A stretch of DNA of 64,000 nt. It comes from Poronia punctata. Its lineage: Eukaryota > Ascomycota > Sordariomycetes > Xylariales > Xylariaceae. Of this stretch, positions 1-11,870 are shown in pieces. The notes under the pieces were generated by a model that made no database searches, had not been told where the DNA came from, and saw only the letters and a list, made by a program, of their open reading frames with translations. Within the stretch, counting starts at the first letter, position 1. Every line of letters begins with the position of its first letter. The DNA lies in the NCBI GenBank assembly GCA_022579005.1, contig MU401638.1, positions 1 through 64,000 on the forward strand, read 5' to 3'. A program made the position numbers and the translations under genes.

Positions 1-1800
1 TATATATATAGTATTTTATAAAATATATATATTAAGCTAAGCAAAATATATTAAAAATAAAATAACTTTGCTAGGTTTTTATAAGTAATTATATATTATA
101 TATGCTTAGCTTAAGTAATTATAAATAAAGCAAAGCTTAAAATAACTTATAGCAATACTTTTAATGTTTTTACTTATTACTAATATATATATATTACTTT
201 TGCTTTTATATAAAATATTTTTTATATATACTTTTTAAGTACTTAATATTAATAGCTTTAACTATTAACAAATACTTAGCAAAGTGCTAATTATTTAAAT
301 TAATTTAATATAAATAATTAATTTAAAGTTGCTATATTTTATTAGCATATATAAAGCATATATAAAGTAAAAGTAAAATATAAAACTTATTTTAAACTTA
401 TTACTATATATAATAAAGTTAACTTTATTATATATTTTATTATATATATTTAGTATAATATACTTTATAGTATAAGTATTTTAAGCTTTTTTAAAAGTAA
501 AATAAAACTTAATTAAAATTAATATATATAATATGTATATAAAGTATATATTTACTATATTTTTTAATATTATTTTAAATAGCTATAAATAATATTATAT
601 ATATAAAAAGCTTATTACTTTATTTTTATAATTTAAGTACTTTATATAATAAAATTTTGCTAGTTTTATAGCATATAAAGTTTTTATAAAAATATTAGCA
701 ATAGCTAATATTAAAGCATTTATATTTTTAATACTAGTACTTATATTTAACATTTTTATATTTACTTTATATATAGTTAGTATATAGTTAGTATATAGTT
801 AGCTTATATTATATATAAGCTTAAAATAAAAAAATAATATAAACTTATAATATATTAAAATATAAAATATTAACTTTAGCTAACTTATAAGTTAAATATT
901 AAACTTAAACTATATTAGTATATATTATATATATATATATAAGTTTTATATTTTAAACATTTTATTTTATATAAATTTATAAATTTAAGCTATATTTATA
1001 CGCTTAATATTTGCTATAAAACTATTTTTTAGCTAAATAAAATATATTATTTTATTTATAAATATATTAAAGTATAATAATATAAAGTAATAATTTTTTA
1101 TATAATAAAATAATACTTTATTAAAGCTATAGTAGCTTATAATAAGTTTAAATACTTAAATAGTTTTTTATATAGCTTATTAATATTTGCTAAGTATATA
1201 CTTTAAAAATTTAAATAAATATAAAGTTAAAGCTTAGTACGCTTATAAAGTTAAAATTATTTATTATTAAAAATTAGTTACTAATATAAAGCATAAGCTT
1301 TATATTGTTTTTTTTATTATTATTTAATTTTACTAAGTTAGTTAGCAATAGTAGTTATACTAAAGCTTAGCTAGTTATTATAACTAATATAATATAAGCT
1401 TATAACTAAAATTAGCATATTGTTAGCATATATATAGTTTTTATTTATACTTATATTATTTAATAACTTAATTACTTTAATATTAAGCTATTATAAAAAA
1501 TTATAGTTTAAAATAGCTAATATTATAAAAAGCTACTAAACTATACTATATATATATATAATTTAAGTTAATTAGCAGCTACATATACTATATATGCTTT
1601 ATATATACTAAGCGTTTTTATAATAGTTAATTAATTAAATATTTAAAGCAACGTTTAATTTATATATACTAAGCATATATATAATAGTTTAAAGTTAAAA
1701 TCTTTTAATATAATAAAAAAATTTTAAAAGTATTAAAGTATATAGTATTTATTACAAGCTACTATAATTAGCTAGCATAATTTACTAGTGCATAAGTAGC
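1..1800. repeat. A+T-rich, RIP-like block
   Basis: This stretch is almost entirely A and T. The few G and C bases sit in short contexts such as AGC, GCT, ACTT and GTTA, and CpG is nearly absent. No reading frame of useful length is open. Such blocks are what repeat-induced point mutation leaves of transposons, usually in centromeric, subtelomeric or dispersed heterochromatin. No ancestral element can be recognised. Composition returns to normal between about 1,740 and 1,900, which is a sharp edge. That RIP caused it is an inference from composition. Confidence 0.75.
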
Positions 1801-2911
1801 GTATTTTTTAACCCCCTTAAAGTTACTAGTACCAAGCTAGACTAGCGCAGTTTTTAACCCTCGCCGAGCTTTTAGTTACCCCCCGTGACCTACAACCCGC
1901 CATCTGTCAACCATCCCTGCCTTGAATCAAGTGAGAGCGAACAATTCGACCGTGTTGGTGTAAAGTTTGGTAATACCACGTGCAGGTAACATTGCACTTA
2001 CTTCCCCTGAGCCGAATCTTGCCCAAAGGACTACCACAGCAGGTACAACAAGCATACGTGCGAGAGCCCCCGTCACCCCGTGGCCCGTGGGGCGCTAAGC
2101 TGAGTTTCACTACCCAGATTTCCGATAGTCCGTTCGTGAAAGAAGTAACCATGCATGTGCTGGCATCATCTGCGTATCTGAGCCGTGTCAAGTTTTTCAG
2201 AAAAGCATTGTCGCGCATGCACTATCTGGATTATCCAAAAAATTGGGATGATAATGACGACAAACCAAGACGCCCAACTCTCTGGAATGCTGTCGCGGCT
2301 TGGCTAACTTCTGCCGATCCCTCGCTATGTGTGTAGAGTCGTTTAACCTACAATCATCTCACGCTGCAAGATGATATCTTTGCCGGCCGGGATACTATAT
2401 TCTTATATGATATAAAACAAGTATCACTTGTCTATTACCTAGACTTATGAACTGACGTATATTTACCAGGCACGATGTGAGGTTTGCTAGTTTTCCCGGG
2501 GGCCGAGTCCCGACGGAAAAACATAAGACTAACCTACACGTAGATGGCACTCGCTTGTGAAATGTCTCACTCTCGCGTCGTGTGGCTCTCACTAGGCGTT
2601 GCTACGCTGAGGTCTTATTAACATTCCGCAAACCTGCTACTGGCGTGCCATAATCGGCATTTAGTCCATATCGCGACTGAACGCGGCCAGAGAAGTGAAG
2701 ATGGCGACTCAAATACGGGCCCAACCGGCGTTTGTCAACATGGCCAGTTCTGTCAAACAAATCTCCTTACCCTATCGGTGCAAGTCTAGATAGCCATTCT
2801 TGACCGAAAAAAGGTCCATCTGTCGCTCGTTTTCTGCAAATCCTCTTGTCGCTCACATAACCCTCTTTTTCTCGTCCATTGGAGGTGAAAATTTGAAAAA
2901 GAAATCGTAAA
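1801..2911. other. Transition zone and 5' region of the GH16 gene
   Basis: Normal-composition sequence between the A+T block and the GH16 gene. Two overlapping open frames of about 100-118 codons on opposite strands near 1,907-2,336 show no recognisable motif and look accidental. A signal-peptide exon for the downstream secreted glucanase would be expected here, but none was found. Otherwise nothing identifiable. Confidence 0.4.
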
Positions 2912-5242
2912 ATGGCGTATTCTCTGTCGTCACATTTCTCCGGCCAAGGATTTCTCGATAGCTTTACATTCTTTACAGGGCGCGATTTAAATAACGGCTT
3001 CGTCGAGTACAGTGGCCCCAAGAACAGAAACCAGTTGGGTGATAGGTTGCTAACGAGAAGATCAGTTATCAAAGCAGAGAAGATGCTCTAGCTAAGAACC
3101 TCGTGTCGATCGATGAATTCAACCGGGTTAAACTTGGCGTCGACTCGGTGCACACCTACTCGACCAATGACACGGGCAGGCCAAGTGTCAGGTTAACAAG
3201 CAAGGATGCCTTCACTCATGGCCTATTCATTGCTGATTTTGCCCACATGCCCGGTTCAACATGTGGGACATGGCCATCTTGTATGTAGCCGATCCGATCA
3301 CTCATCTACTCTAACAATACCCTGTCCTGGTTAACTGACAGTCTGTGTGTGTCAGTCTGGGCTTTTAATAATTACGGAAACGAAAACGACACATCGTGGC
3401 CGAAAGGGGGGGAGCTCGACATCGTTGAAGGGGCCAATACTGCACAGAGGAATCTGATATCTGCTCATACGTATGTTCCGCGCGGAATCAACGTGAGGAG
3501 AATATCCTAACCGGAAGAAAACAGAACCCCTGGATGTGAAATACCCAGTAGCGGTTTTACCGGAGTACCGGTTGCGACCGACTGTTCATTAAGTGTAAGT
3601 GTTTACTATGGATGACGCGCAGAACTATCCAGCCCCTTTTATATAAAGCTCTGCGCTTACAAAGGATGATAGCCCGGGAACATCGGCTGTAACTATGCCG
3701 CACCTACAGCCGACGCCTCCACATACGGAGATGCTTTCAACGCCGAAGGAGGCGGTGTATATGCTCTAGAATGGGATTCGGACGGCATCAGGATATGGCA
3801 CTTTCCCCGTTCCGCCATTCCAGACAATGTCAACAGGGCTCCCTTACCGGATCCTACAACATGGGGGCCACCTCAGGCTCTCTTCGGAGGGTCGAAATGC
3901 GACGTGGATTCGTATTTCTACAATATGAGCCTCGTCATCAATACAGTAGGTTAGCGCAGGCAAAGGGGTTGCTTTTCAAAATTGACTGACACGGGACAAC
4001 GTCTAGAACTTCTGTGGCGACTACGCCGGCGAGATATGGGGAATAACCGACCAATGCAACAAGCTCGCGCCGACATGTGAGGAATACGTGGCAGCGAACC
4101 CGAGAAGCTTCAACAACGCCTTCTGGCAGATCAACTACATCGACGTATATCGGAAAAAGCCAGCTCGGACTCGGGAAAACGCCACCCTGCCCTTATCTAG
4201 CCCGGTGGTACCGAGCGGAACGCGGACCGTCACAATCACCACAACCTCTTCGCCAACGCCAACAAATCAGGGTCTAGCCGGTCCGGCCACACTGCCGGGA
4301 TGGACGCGACTAGGTTGTTTCGGCGGATACAAATCATTATTCTCCGAGGCGGGCTCGTCGGAAACTATGGACATCGAGGCGTGTGTGGCGAGTTGTACGG
4401 GTCGCGGGTATGCCGGTGTATCTGGGACGTAAGTTTGACCGCCCCCTTGAAAGAACAATCTAATATGATGAACACCCCAAAATGGAATGTTACTCATGCT
4501 AATAATAACAAAAAGCACATGCTACTGCGCCGACACGCTAGGCAAAGGAACCACAGCCGTAGAAAACCAAATGTGCAACACCCCTTGCCCGGGTAACCCG
4601 CACGAGTCCTGCGGCGGGACATGGTTGCCCGGTTTCGGTTTCATAGGTATAGAAACAAACCACCACAACACGACGATAAAACCTCGCACCGCACCATCCA
4701 ACATCCTCTTGACAATCTACAGCAACAACTCCAAGACAACCATATATCCCCCCGGCGCACCCGCAAAGAATAACAACAACAACAACAACAACACCACCAC
4801 CACGACCAAACCCATCGTAACATTAACAATAACATACACCACAATAAACCCCACAAACCCAGCAAAACTCCTAACCCTCGAATACTGCACCACCGGGACG
4901 AACACAGTCGTAGTACCGATGAAGACACGCACCGAAACCTGCGCGGCATGTGGTCCTCATGGCGAGAACACCGTCACGCTTACCTTTCCTGCGGCAGCAG
5001 CGACAGCTACGGTTTTCGATATCGCTGTCAAGACTGTTTTGCCTTTACCTTTTGGGAATGGCAATAGAAGTAATAGTAGTAGTAGTATTAGTAGTAGTAG
5101 TTTTACTTTTACGGGAGGTGCGGCGGGGAGGAATAGGGGTCTTTCCTCTTCTTCCTCTTCTTATTCTTCTTTTGCTATGTTGATGTTGATGTTTATTACT
5201 GTTAGTTTGTGGTTTTGTTTTCCGAGCCATGGCTTGATTTAA
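2912..5242 (+). CDS. GH16 endo-1,3(4)-beta-glucanase with WSC domain and C-terminal anchor signal
   Basis: Predicted cell-wall or secreted beta-1,3(4)-glucanase. Exons supported by motif continuity and phase: a first exon from about 2912 (ends near 3010, boundary unresolved), then about 3066-3280, 3356-3470, 3525-3594, 3673-3945, 4007-4428 and 4516-5242. Introns 3281-3355, 3471-3524, 3595-3672, 3946-4006 and 4429-4515 have good splice sites. The catalytic GH16 signature GELDIVEG lies near 3410. NFCGDYAG and the closing INYIDVY motif mark the end of the jelly-roll domain. A WSC domain follows, with Cys at LGCFGGY, the CYCAD motif and CNTPCPG. Next come an Asn repeat encoded by (AAC)n, a Ser-rich stretch and a hydrophobic C terminus like a GPI or membrane anchor. 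The Met at 2912 begins directly at the mature-domain motif with no signal peptide, so the true start is probably an unseen upstream exon or has been lost. The splice between the first two exons is not resolved. Confidence 0.8.
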
Positions 5243-5770
5243 ACTGGTTTTATGCAGCAGCTCATTAACATTTGGCGGGTTTTCATTCGGAGTTCCTACT
5301 TTCTTCTTCGGCCGTATTTTCTTTCCGTTGCGTGTTCTGGCCTTACCTTGCCATTTTTGTGTCCTAGGGACGGGGAGTTACTTCAAGCGTCATTATATTT
5401 CTCATTTATTTAGTCTGGTCACATAAGATAAGCGACTACGGTATATCAGTTCAGTACCTTGAGCATGGGAAATATAATACACCAATTACGGATTAATCAT
5501 GCGAGCCTTTTAATACGGTCCTCTCAGCCAGGTTTTGCTATTGAAAAACAGACAAGTGCCGTCTATCACGTATTCGTAATATTAATCCCAACCATCAATC
5601 CATAGGTTATTACAACTTCCCTTTTGCCTGCTCTTGTCCATCCTCCCCTATACATGCTTACCACTATTACCCCTCCAATCACCTTAACCAGTCATCCCCG
5701 TCATGACCTGGCCAACAACCGCCCCTCCCAGAGCTTCAAACGTCCCGGTCACTTGCAACGAAGCAGACCC
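5243..5770. other. Convergent intergenic region, GH16 gene and anoctamin gene
   Basis: About 530 bp between the stop of the GH16 gene and the stop of the minus-strand anoctamin gene. It must hold both 3' untranslated regions. I see no gene, repeat or other structure in it. Confidence 0.5.
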
Positions 5771-8193
5771 CTAGTTCTTCCCAGGTTTCGCATTCGCAAT
5801 CATTTTACGACCGATCAGCACCGTCTCATCCATACCTTGCTGGCGAAGCCAGAACCTAAAGAAAAGTACATTAGCTCTTCCATCTTGACCTTGGTATATT
5901 CGTCATGTCCAACTTACGATCGTTCTGGTGTATCCCCCCCGATGGTGGAAATCTTTCTCGCTTCCTCTTCGAGAGCAGCGACTGTGATCTTCTCCCCAGT
6001 TTGGACCGTGGGAGGAACAGGTGCTTTCATAGCATCTGGCCCGAGAGTCTCCTCTAGGAGCTGTTTCCGCATAGAGAATCTTTCTGCCCTCTCTTTCTGC
6101 AAACCCGGGCTGTCGATCTGATTCAGGACATAACGAACGACGAACTGGGCAGCCAAGTATATATGTTCTGCAAAGAGAACCGTCGTCAATAGACCGGCAA
6201 CGTGAACCTTTGACGGGTCTCCACCAGGGCCTTCGCCGTCTCCCCTCAGTAGGAACACGATGGCGGGACTGACAAGGCTTCCTGTCCAAGAGAGAAATCC
6301 CAGGGCGGTCAACCAAGGGCCGATAGAATCCGCCCTCCACGGAATCGGCCGTTGACTCGAGGTAGCAATCTTCATGGCGTCTGATCGCAATTCAATCCAG
6401 TTGTTGACCAGGAACGATAGTGGTGTGAGAGGCCAGATGGCCGAGAACAGGGACAAATAGCCAAACTGCACTACCATCTCGCGGTAGTCGACAGCGACAT
6501 CGTACACGTCAAGCTTTGCTTCGTCTCTCACTCTTTCCAGGAAAGCTTTTTCTTCTGGCGCATCTGGCATGATAGGATGCTCACCCTTGGCTGTTGTCGA
6601 CCGGCTGGCTTGAGCCTCCTCCACCTTCTTGAAAATAGCCCGTTTCACATAAGGGAGCACAAACTCCAGGCCGACATTAACAATCTGAGCCGTCACCGCA
6701 AAGTAGACCATCTGGCTCTTTAGTCGATCCGGGTTGACGCGGAACTCTTGCGTGCTTATCGACTTCTCGCTAGATAGCTTCTTGGCCATCGTGGTAAACC
6801 CATGGAGATACGGGGTCATCAAGTTACCAAACGGCATGTAGACAAAGGCAGAGAGAAACAATGGCGTATAGGATGTGATGAAGTTGATGACGAAGATCTT
6901 GCTGATCAACGCGTGTTGATGAGCTATACGAGACAGAGGGAAATATCAGCATAGGTTCAGTCCTCCACACTGAGAGAGCAGATTGGCAGCAGTACGTACC
7001 GTCGTTCGTTTGATAGTTTTCGCGCTCCGTAAGTGTCTCGGCAAAGTGAGTGAGGACTGTGGACAACACGGGTAGGATGCTGCTTAGGATGATGGTAGGT
7101 GCAAATGTCTAGATTTTTGAAAGGAAAATCAGTTTTCATCTGGTTCGGTGTTCCCAAGGATAGAGATAAGGAGTAAGGCCAGGATGTATGGATGACTTAC
7201 GAGATATGACTTGAAAGGTCCATTATACACCTGAGTGAGGAATATCTCGATGCCAAAACAGAATATGTAAAGAGCACCCAAGACGAGGAGGCAGGCGATG
7301 GCGAAGGGAACCTGGAGCAGCTGTGTCTGTAATCTCTTGGTAGGCGGATAGTACTTGACCGGCTCGCCCGTCACTGGGTCGGCAACCTCATGATCCCACT
7401 GAAACTGGGAGCGGGGATGTTGGATACGCGAGACGCCGCGAACACCCCACTGCACGGCCAGATCGACCTCCTTCTTCTTCCACCACTCGAAGAAGACGAT
7501 GGACCAGAGCGAGTTGACAATGGCATAGAGCCACGAGTACCGGCCAAGAACAAACCAGGCGCCAAAGCCAAAGGCGGCAGGGAATAGCTGAAACGCAAAG
7601 TACGACTGCAGGAATGCAAAGTAGAAGGCTACACTCTCGCCGAATTTGTTTCGAATATTGTCGAGATCTTCGTCGTCCAAGAAGTACTTGGTACCCCATG
7701 CCTTGATCCAAGACCGGTTGAAGGCGTGGTCGTGAAGTGGGAAGACGGACGCGACCTGCTTCCATTGTCCTACCTGAGGAGTGATGCCGGCTCCGCCTTC
7801 ATTCCTGGGCTTCGTGATGAGCAGATAGACCAACCGTAATCGTTCCGCCTCCGTGACCGGCTCGTTTTCAAACGCCTTGGACACGTCTTTCTCTGGCGCC
7901 GTGGCCCGCACACCATACAGCCAGTCCTGGACTCGTTCTCGGTATATTTGAGAAGTGAGATAGTCCTTCGAGGCTACCTTGACGAAGACCAGCACCGACG
8001 AGTCGTCGCCCCGACGTACTTCGGTAGCAAGGCCGACCTTGGTAAGTTGCTCGATCAATCGGACAAAGCCGGCCTCGGCCTCGGCCTTGTCAGATGATAT
8101 TTTGTAGTGAATGGCGTAGTCGACATCCATGTTGGTCCTGAGCTCTGCAAGATCTCCGCCATCCGAGGCGTAAATAGTCTTGAGAGAACTCAT
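5771..8193 (-). CDS. Anoctamin/TMEM16 family protein, Ist2-like
   Basis: Integral membrane protein of the anoctamin (DUF590) family. Fungal members such as yeast Ist2 tether cortical ER to the plasma membrane and may scramble lipids. Four exons in phase: 8193-7201, 7108-7000, 6923-5918 and 5855-5771, with introns 7109-7200, 6924-6999 and 5856-5917. They give 730 residues, about the usual fungal length. Residues 1-180 form the soluble N-terminal domain. Family motifs include AWGTKYF, an EWWKKKE segment after the first membrane helices, LTERENYQTND and NFITSYTPLFLSAFVYMPFG near residue 380. Several hydrophobic helices follow. The last exon of 85 bp adds the family-typical end beginning FWLRQQGMDE. 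Without it the protein would stop one codon past the exon 3 donor at 5917. Long basic tails like that of yeast Ist2 are absent. The promoter is shared with the phosphoesterase upstream. Confidence 0.9.
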
Positions 8194-9502
8194 TCTTGAT
8201 TTTATTTAACAGTCGCGGACTCGCGCGCTGTGCACTGAGCAATGGTTGAATGCTTAGATAATATCAAGCTCCGTTTTTGACAAGGGTGTAGGTTAGGATC
8301 GGATCCCCGGCACATACCCCTGTTCCCGAGTCAGATCTGCTGTGTTTGGGGGTGATTAAAAGGTGGGTTATGTGTTGTGTGGTTATTTGGTTAGCGAAGA
8401 TCTCTCATCAACAGTCGGTATTCCTGCCTGATGATGTCTTCACTGTAATGACTGTGAGGGGTAAGAAGAAGAGGATAGGTAATTACTGCCAAGGCCCTAA
8501 GACAAGGGCCAGGAAAAGGAATCTTGACTGACAATAAATACGAGACTAGGTACCTAGTATGGTAAAGCTATCTTGTTGTAGACAGAAATAACCAGAGGAA
8601 AGAAGGAGTAGATAAACTGGAGTCTTGAAGGGCTGAATAGATATGGATTATTCTATTTAGGTAGATACACACGGTACTGGTGCGACGGTGATGCCTTGTT
8701 GCAATAAAATCAAGTACGTCGTATTCACTTTTTGCTAGGGAACCGGCCTGCTGGTTTGTCATAACTAATAGTAGGTACCTAGTATACAACGTCATTCCTC
8801 AAGGGTCAGTACGGTACTTCAAGTACCTATGACACCATTGGCAGGGGGTCTTTAGTGGTAAATACTTTGCTTAGCGTTACAGCAGTGATGTGTAGGATCT
8901 CAGTAGCCGGCCTGTGAGCCTGGGAAGTTCCGAACTCACTTGATCTTATTTGCCTACCTAGTTATAGTTTTACGTTACTTTTCTTGGAAAGGTCAGGACA
9001 TATCTGGTACGCGGTACATTAGTCTAGCCCCATAATACTCCATCTTGAATCCTGGATGCTTGTGATGAAGGTACGAGTGAGAACATATCCATGTGTCGGT
9101 ACCTTACTCATCAGCTACATCACTACGATGACCGAGCAGTCACGATTAATCATTTATTTTGACGTACCTGCATATTAGAACGACCTCTTGATATTCTCAC
9201 CACAAGTGACCAATATAATTTACCCTCAAATAACTGAATAACGAGAATCTGCTTGTCAGTCGTCAATTACCCATCTACAGTCTGGAACGATAGGTATCAG
9301 CTCTCTACTTGTAAGTTCGGTCCTTGGCTCACTGACGTGTTAACCGTCTATTGATGCACGATCAGTCATCACTAACTGAGCCATCCGGCACCAGAGACGA
9401 ACAGGGAAAACAACAAAGTCTCACAAATTGCAGACTCAAGTTCAGCCACACGTCATTTGGGGGCCCTCATCCACATACCTATTCACCTACAGAAGATAAA
9501 TC
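8194..9502. promoter_or_regulatory. Divergent intergenic region, anoctamin and phosphoesterase genes
   Basis: 1.3 kb between two divergently transcribed genes, so it should contain both promoters. It carries many copies of the TAGGTA/TACCTA words that are common in intergenic DNA throughout this window. No RNA gene or mobile element was recognised. Confidence 0.45.
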
Positions 9503-10650
9503 ATGGGACTGTTGGCCAAAGTCGGCCTTCGGCGCCGCCTCAAATGGGAAAAGCGGACACTACTCGACTGGTTCTTCGAGAGTCCGCTCCAGGGCATTAT
9601 ATACTTCCTCTACCCAGTAATCCTGTGGCTGAGAGGACTTCGAGCGTCGCCTGTACAGCCGCCGCGGAACCGCGTCCCGATAAGAGTCGTGTGTCTGTCG
9701 GACACGCATGATTCCACTGTTCGGGACGTACCGGATGGCGATCTGCTTATCCACTGCGGCGATTTGACCAACGATGGCACCGCCGCCTCCATCCAGAAGC
9801 AAATCGACTGGCTCGCATCCCTACCTCATCAGCACAAGGTCCTCGTGTGCGGCAACCACGACAGCTGGTTCGACCTCAAGGCCCGGACCGAGGAGGACAC
9901 GCTGGGACATCGTGAGGTCGATTTGAAGACGCTGCACTATCTCGAGCGCAGCTCCGTCACACTCACTTTCAAGGGCGGTCGAAAGTTGAATATCTATGGT
10001 GCGCCTGACTTGCCGCAATGTGGAGGGCAGGAATTTGCGTAAGTCTAAATATACTTACATATCCGCTGGATTCGGCTTCGGCTAGACTAGACTAGACGAC
10101 TAACCACACCGCGGCGTATCAGGTTCCAATACACTATTGACCAGCACCCCTGGGCCGGTGCCATACCATTTGACACTGACGTATTAGTCACACACACGCC
10201 TCCGGTAAGAAAAAGAAGTTTCGCTTTTTCATCCCCGCGCTGGCTGTTTTTAGCCTTATCTTACTAACGTGCCACCCCTAGATGCTTCACCGAGATCTAT
10301 CCCTCGGATGCCCTGGTCTCCTGGCCGAAATATGGAAAAAGCGGCCGAAACTTCACATCTTCGGCCACGTTCACTGGGGCCGCGGAACCGAGACGGCCTA
10401 CTGGGACGACTGCCAGAGAGCGTACGAAAGCCTGATGTTACGCAAGAAGCGGGGCCCTATTTTCGACATGCTCCCTCATCGCGGCTGGCTCGATGCCTTC
10501 AAGGTTCTGTATCACGGCATCAAGGGTATTCTCTGGCAATGGTTCTGGCTAGGCGGTGCGAGCAACGGCAGTCTTTTGGCCAATGCCGCTATGCAACATG
10601 GCACGTCCGGAAAGCTTACTGAGAAGAAGCCTATTACGGTCGACATCTGA
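9503..10650 (+). CDS. Calcineurin-like metallophosphoesterase with N-terminal membrane anchor
   Basis: Predicted dinuclear-metal phosphoesterase. Exons 9503-10038, 10123-10204 and 10282-10650 join in phase to 328 residues. Metal-ligand motifs occur in the family order: SDTHD (residues 66-70), CGDLTN (85-90), GNHD (117-120), a THTPP segment encoded at the end of exon 2, and GHVHWG in exon 3. A hydrophobic stretch at residues 29-46 (IIYFLYPVILWL), after a basic start, is a likely signal anchor that leaves the catalytic domain on one membrane face. It resembles the MPPED1/2 (239FB)-like fungal group often annotated only as Ser/Thr phosphatase family. Substrate unknown. Both introns have CTAAC branch sites. 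All metal ligands I can identify are present, so it should be active. Confidence 0.88.
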
Positions 10651-11087
10651 GGGGAGTTTCTACGCGGCGCGAACATACGTGTTTGCTTAGGTTAGGAGTA
10701 AGCTATCGATCATGATGGGGTTAAGAGGACTTGAAAAGGGAGGGGACGAGTCAAGTTTTATTAAGTATGTATGTGTATAGATAAACTACCTACATAGATA
10801 AGAACGTTCTACAAAGTATTTGTATTACGGTTTCGCGTTCGCAAGCATTTCTTTTCCGCACTCAGATCAAAAGAAAGATACTATATCACGTTAAATGAGA
10901 ATACTAGTCAAATACCCAAGAGAGAATATAATCTAATTGCTTAAAGTGTTCGGACAGAAAGTTATCTTTCCCTCTCCTAACACGGAAGGATATAGAACAC
11001 AAATAACACAACATATAAAAAGAATCGGCCTTTTTTCCTCCCCCTTCATCACCAACCCCCACCCCAACCCCCCTACAACCCCTTCCC
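10651..11087. other. Convergent intergenic region, phosphoesterase and DUF4360 genes
   Basis: About 440 bp between two convergent stop codons, with the 3' untranslated regions of both genes. The right part is C-rich on the plus strand (runs of CCCC near 11,040-11,080). No other feature seen. Confidence 0.45.
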
Positions 11088-11870
11088 TCAACACCTCCTC
11101 CAAACATAAGACCAACTCTCAGCAGCAGGGGTATGAGAATCCTTTCCGAAAAACGCATACTGGTCCCCGGAGGCGGATGAAAGCGCGACGCGGAAGTTGA
11201 CGTTCAGGATCCCCAAGTATCCACCATCATCCCTGGCACAAGGCGACCAGGCGACCAGGCCGGCCGAGGCCGAAGCCGTCTTGCTGATATCTTGATCTAG
11301 ACGGCCCGAGCCCGTGTTTGAGACCGTGCCTTGGATCGTTCCCTATGTTAGAGGGGGTATTTGTTTAGTTATTTATCAAGACCTACACAAACAAACAAAC
11401 AAAAAAAGAAAAGAAAGAAAAAAAGGGGAAAAAAAAGGAAAAAGGGGGTTGGGGTTGGGGTTGGGGGGGATAAGTACAGTAGCACCAGCATCCTGACTCC
11501 AATAACTAGTCAAGAACCAATCGAAGCTCGCGCCAGCATCCAGAACTAAATGGCCCTTGACGGTGGCGCTCTGGATGCCGACCTGCCACCCGGCAGTGCA
11601 GCCCGAGGCTTGTAGGTGGATCTGGCAGTTGGTGCTCGAGTGCTCTATTCCCGGGAGGCTGGCCTCGAAGCCGTTGAGTTTGAAGCCGACGTCGCCGAAG
11701 CCGGCACCCGTGCGTTCGACGCCCGGGGACGACGAGGGACATCCGTCGCCGCTGTATGTTACTGATGTTATGTGCGGGAGGGCAGAGGGTGTGTCGCGTG
11801 GTGATAATGCGCGCGCTGTGGTTACGGTTGTGTACGGTAGGAGGAAGAGGAGGGAGCTTGGGAGCTGCAT
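11088..11870 (-). CDS. Secreted DUF4360 family protein
   Basis: Small secreted protein of unknown function. Two exons, 11870-11478 and 11342-11088, join in phase across intron 11343-11477 to give 215 residues, the usual size for the family. The first about 21 residues form a signal peptide (hydrophobic SSLLFLLPY core). Family features are the ITSVTYSGDGCP opening, a NCQIHL segment, then in exon 2 the SPC triplet, LNVNFRVALSS and the terminal WSYVWRRC with its last cysteine. Without exon 2 the frame would read into a low-complexity Pro/Phe tail, which is intron. The intron is unusual: long homopurine/homopyrimidine tracts and repeated TTGGGG on the plus strand. DUF4360 proteins are common in fungal secretomes and no biochemical role is established to my knowledge. 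Confidence 0.85.
11390..11470. repeat. Homopurine tract and G-quadruplex-like TTGGGG repeats inside an intron
   Basis: On the plus strand a long A/G-only tract (about 11,400-11,445) runs into four G runs separated by TT (about 11,444-11,469). It lies within the intron of the DUF4360 gene, so the transcript carries the C-rich complement, which may serve as an over-long polypyrimidine tract. Sequence of this type can form triplex or G-quadruplex structures. Confidence 0.7.

Noticed and set aside
1907..2336. Overlapping open frames of 103 and 118 codons on opposite strands
   Set aside because: No motif, no plausible splice partners, and mutually overlapping; they look accidental beside the A+T block.
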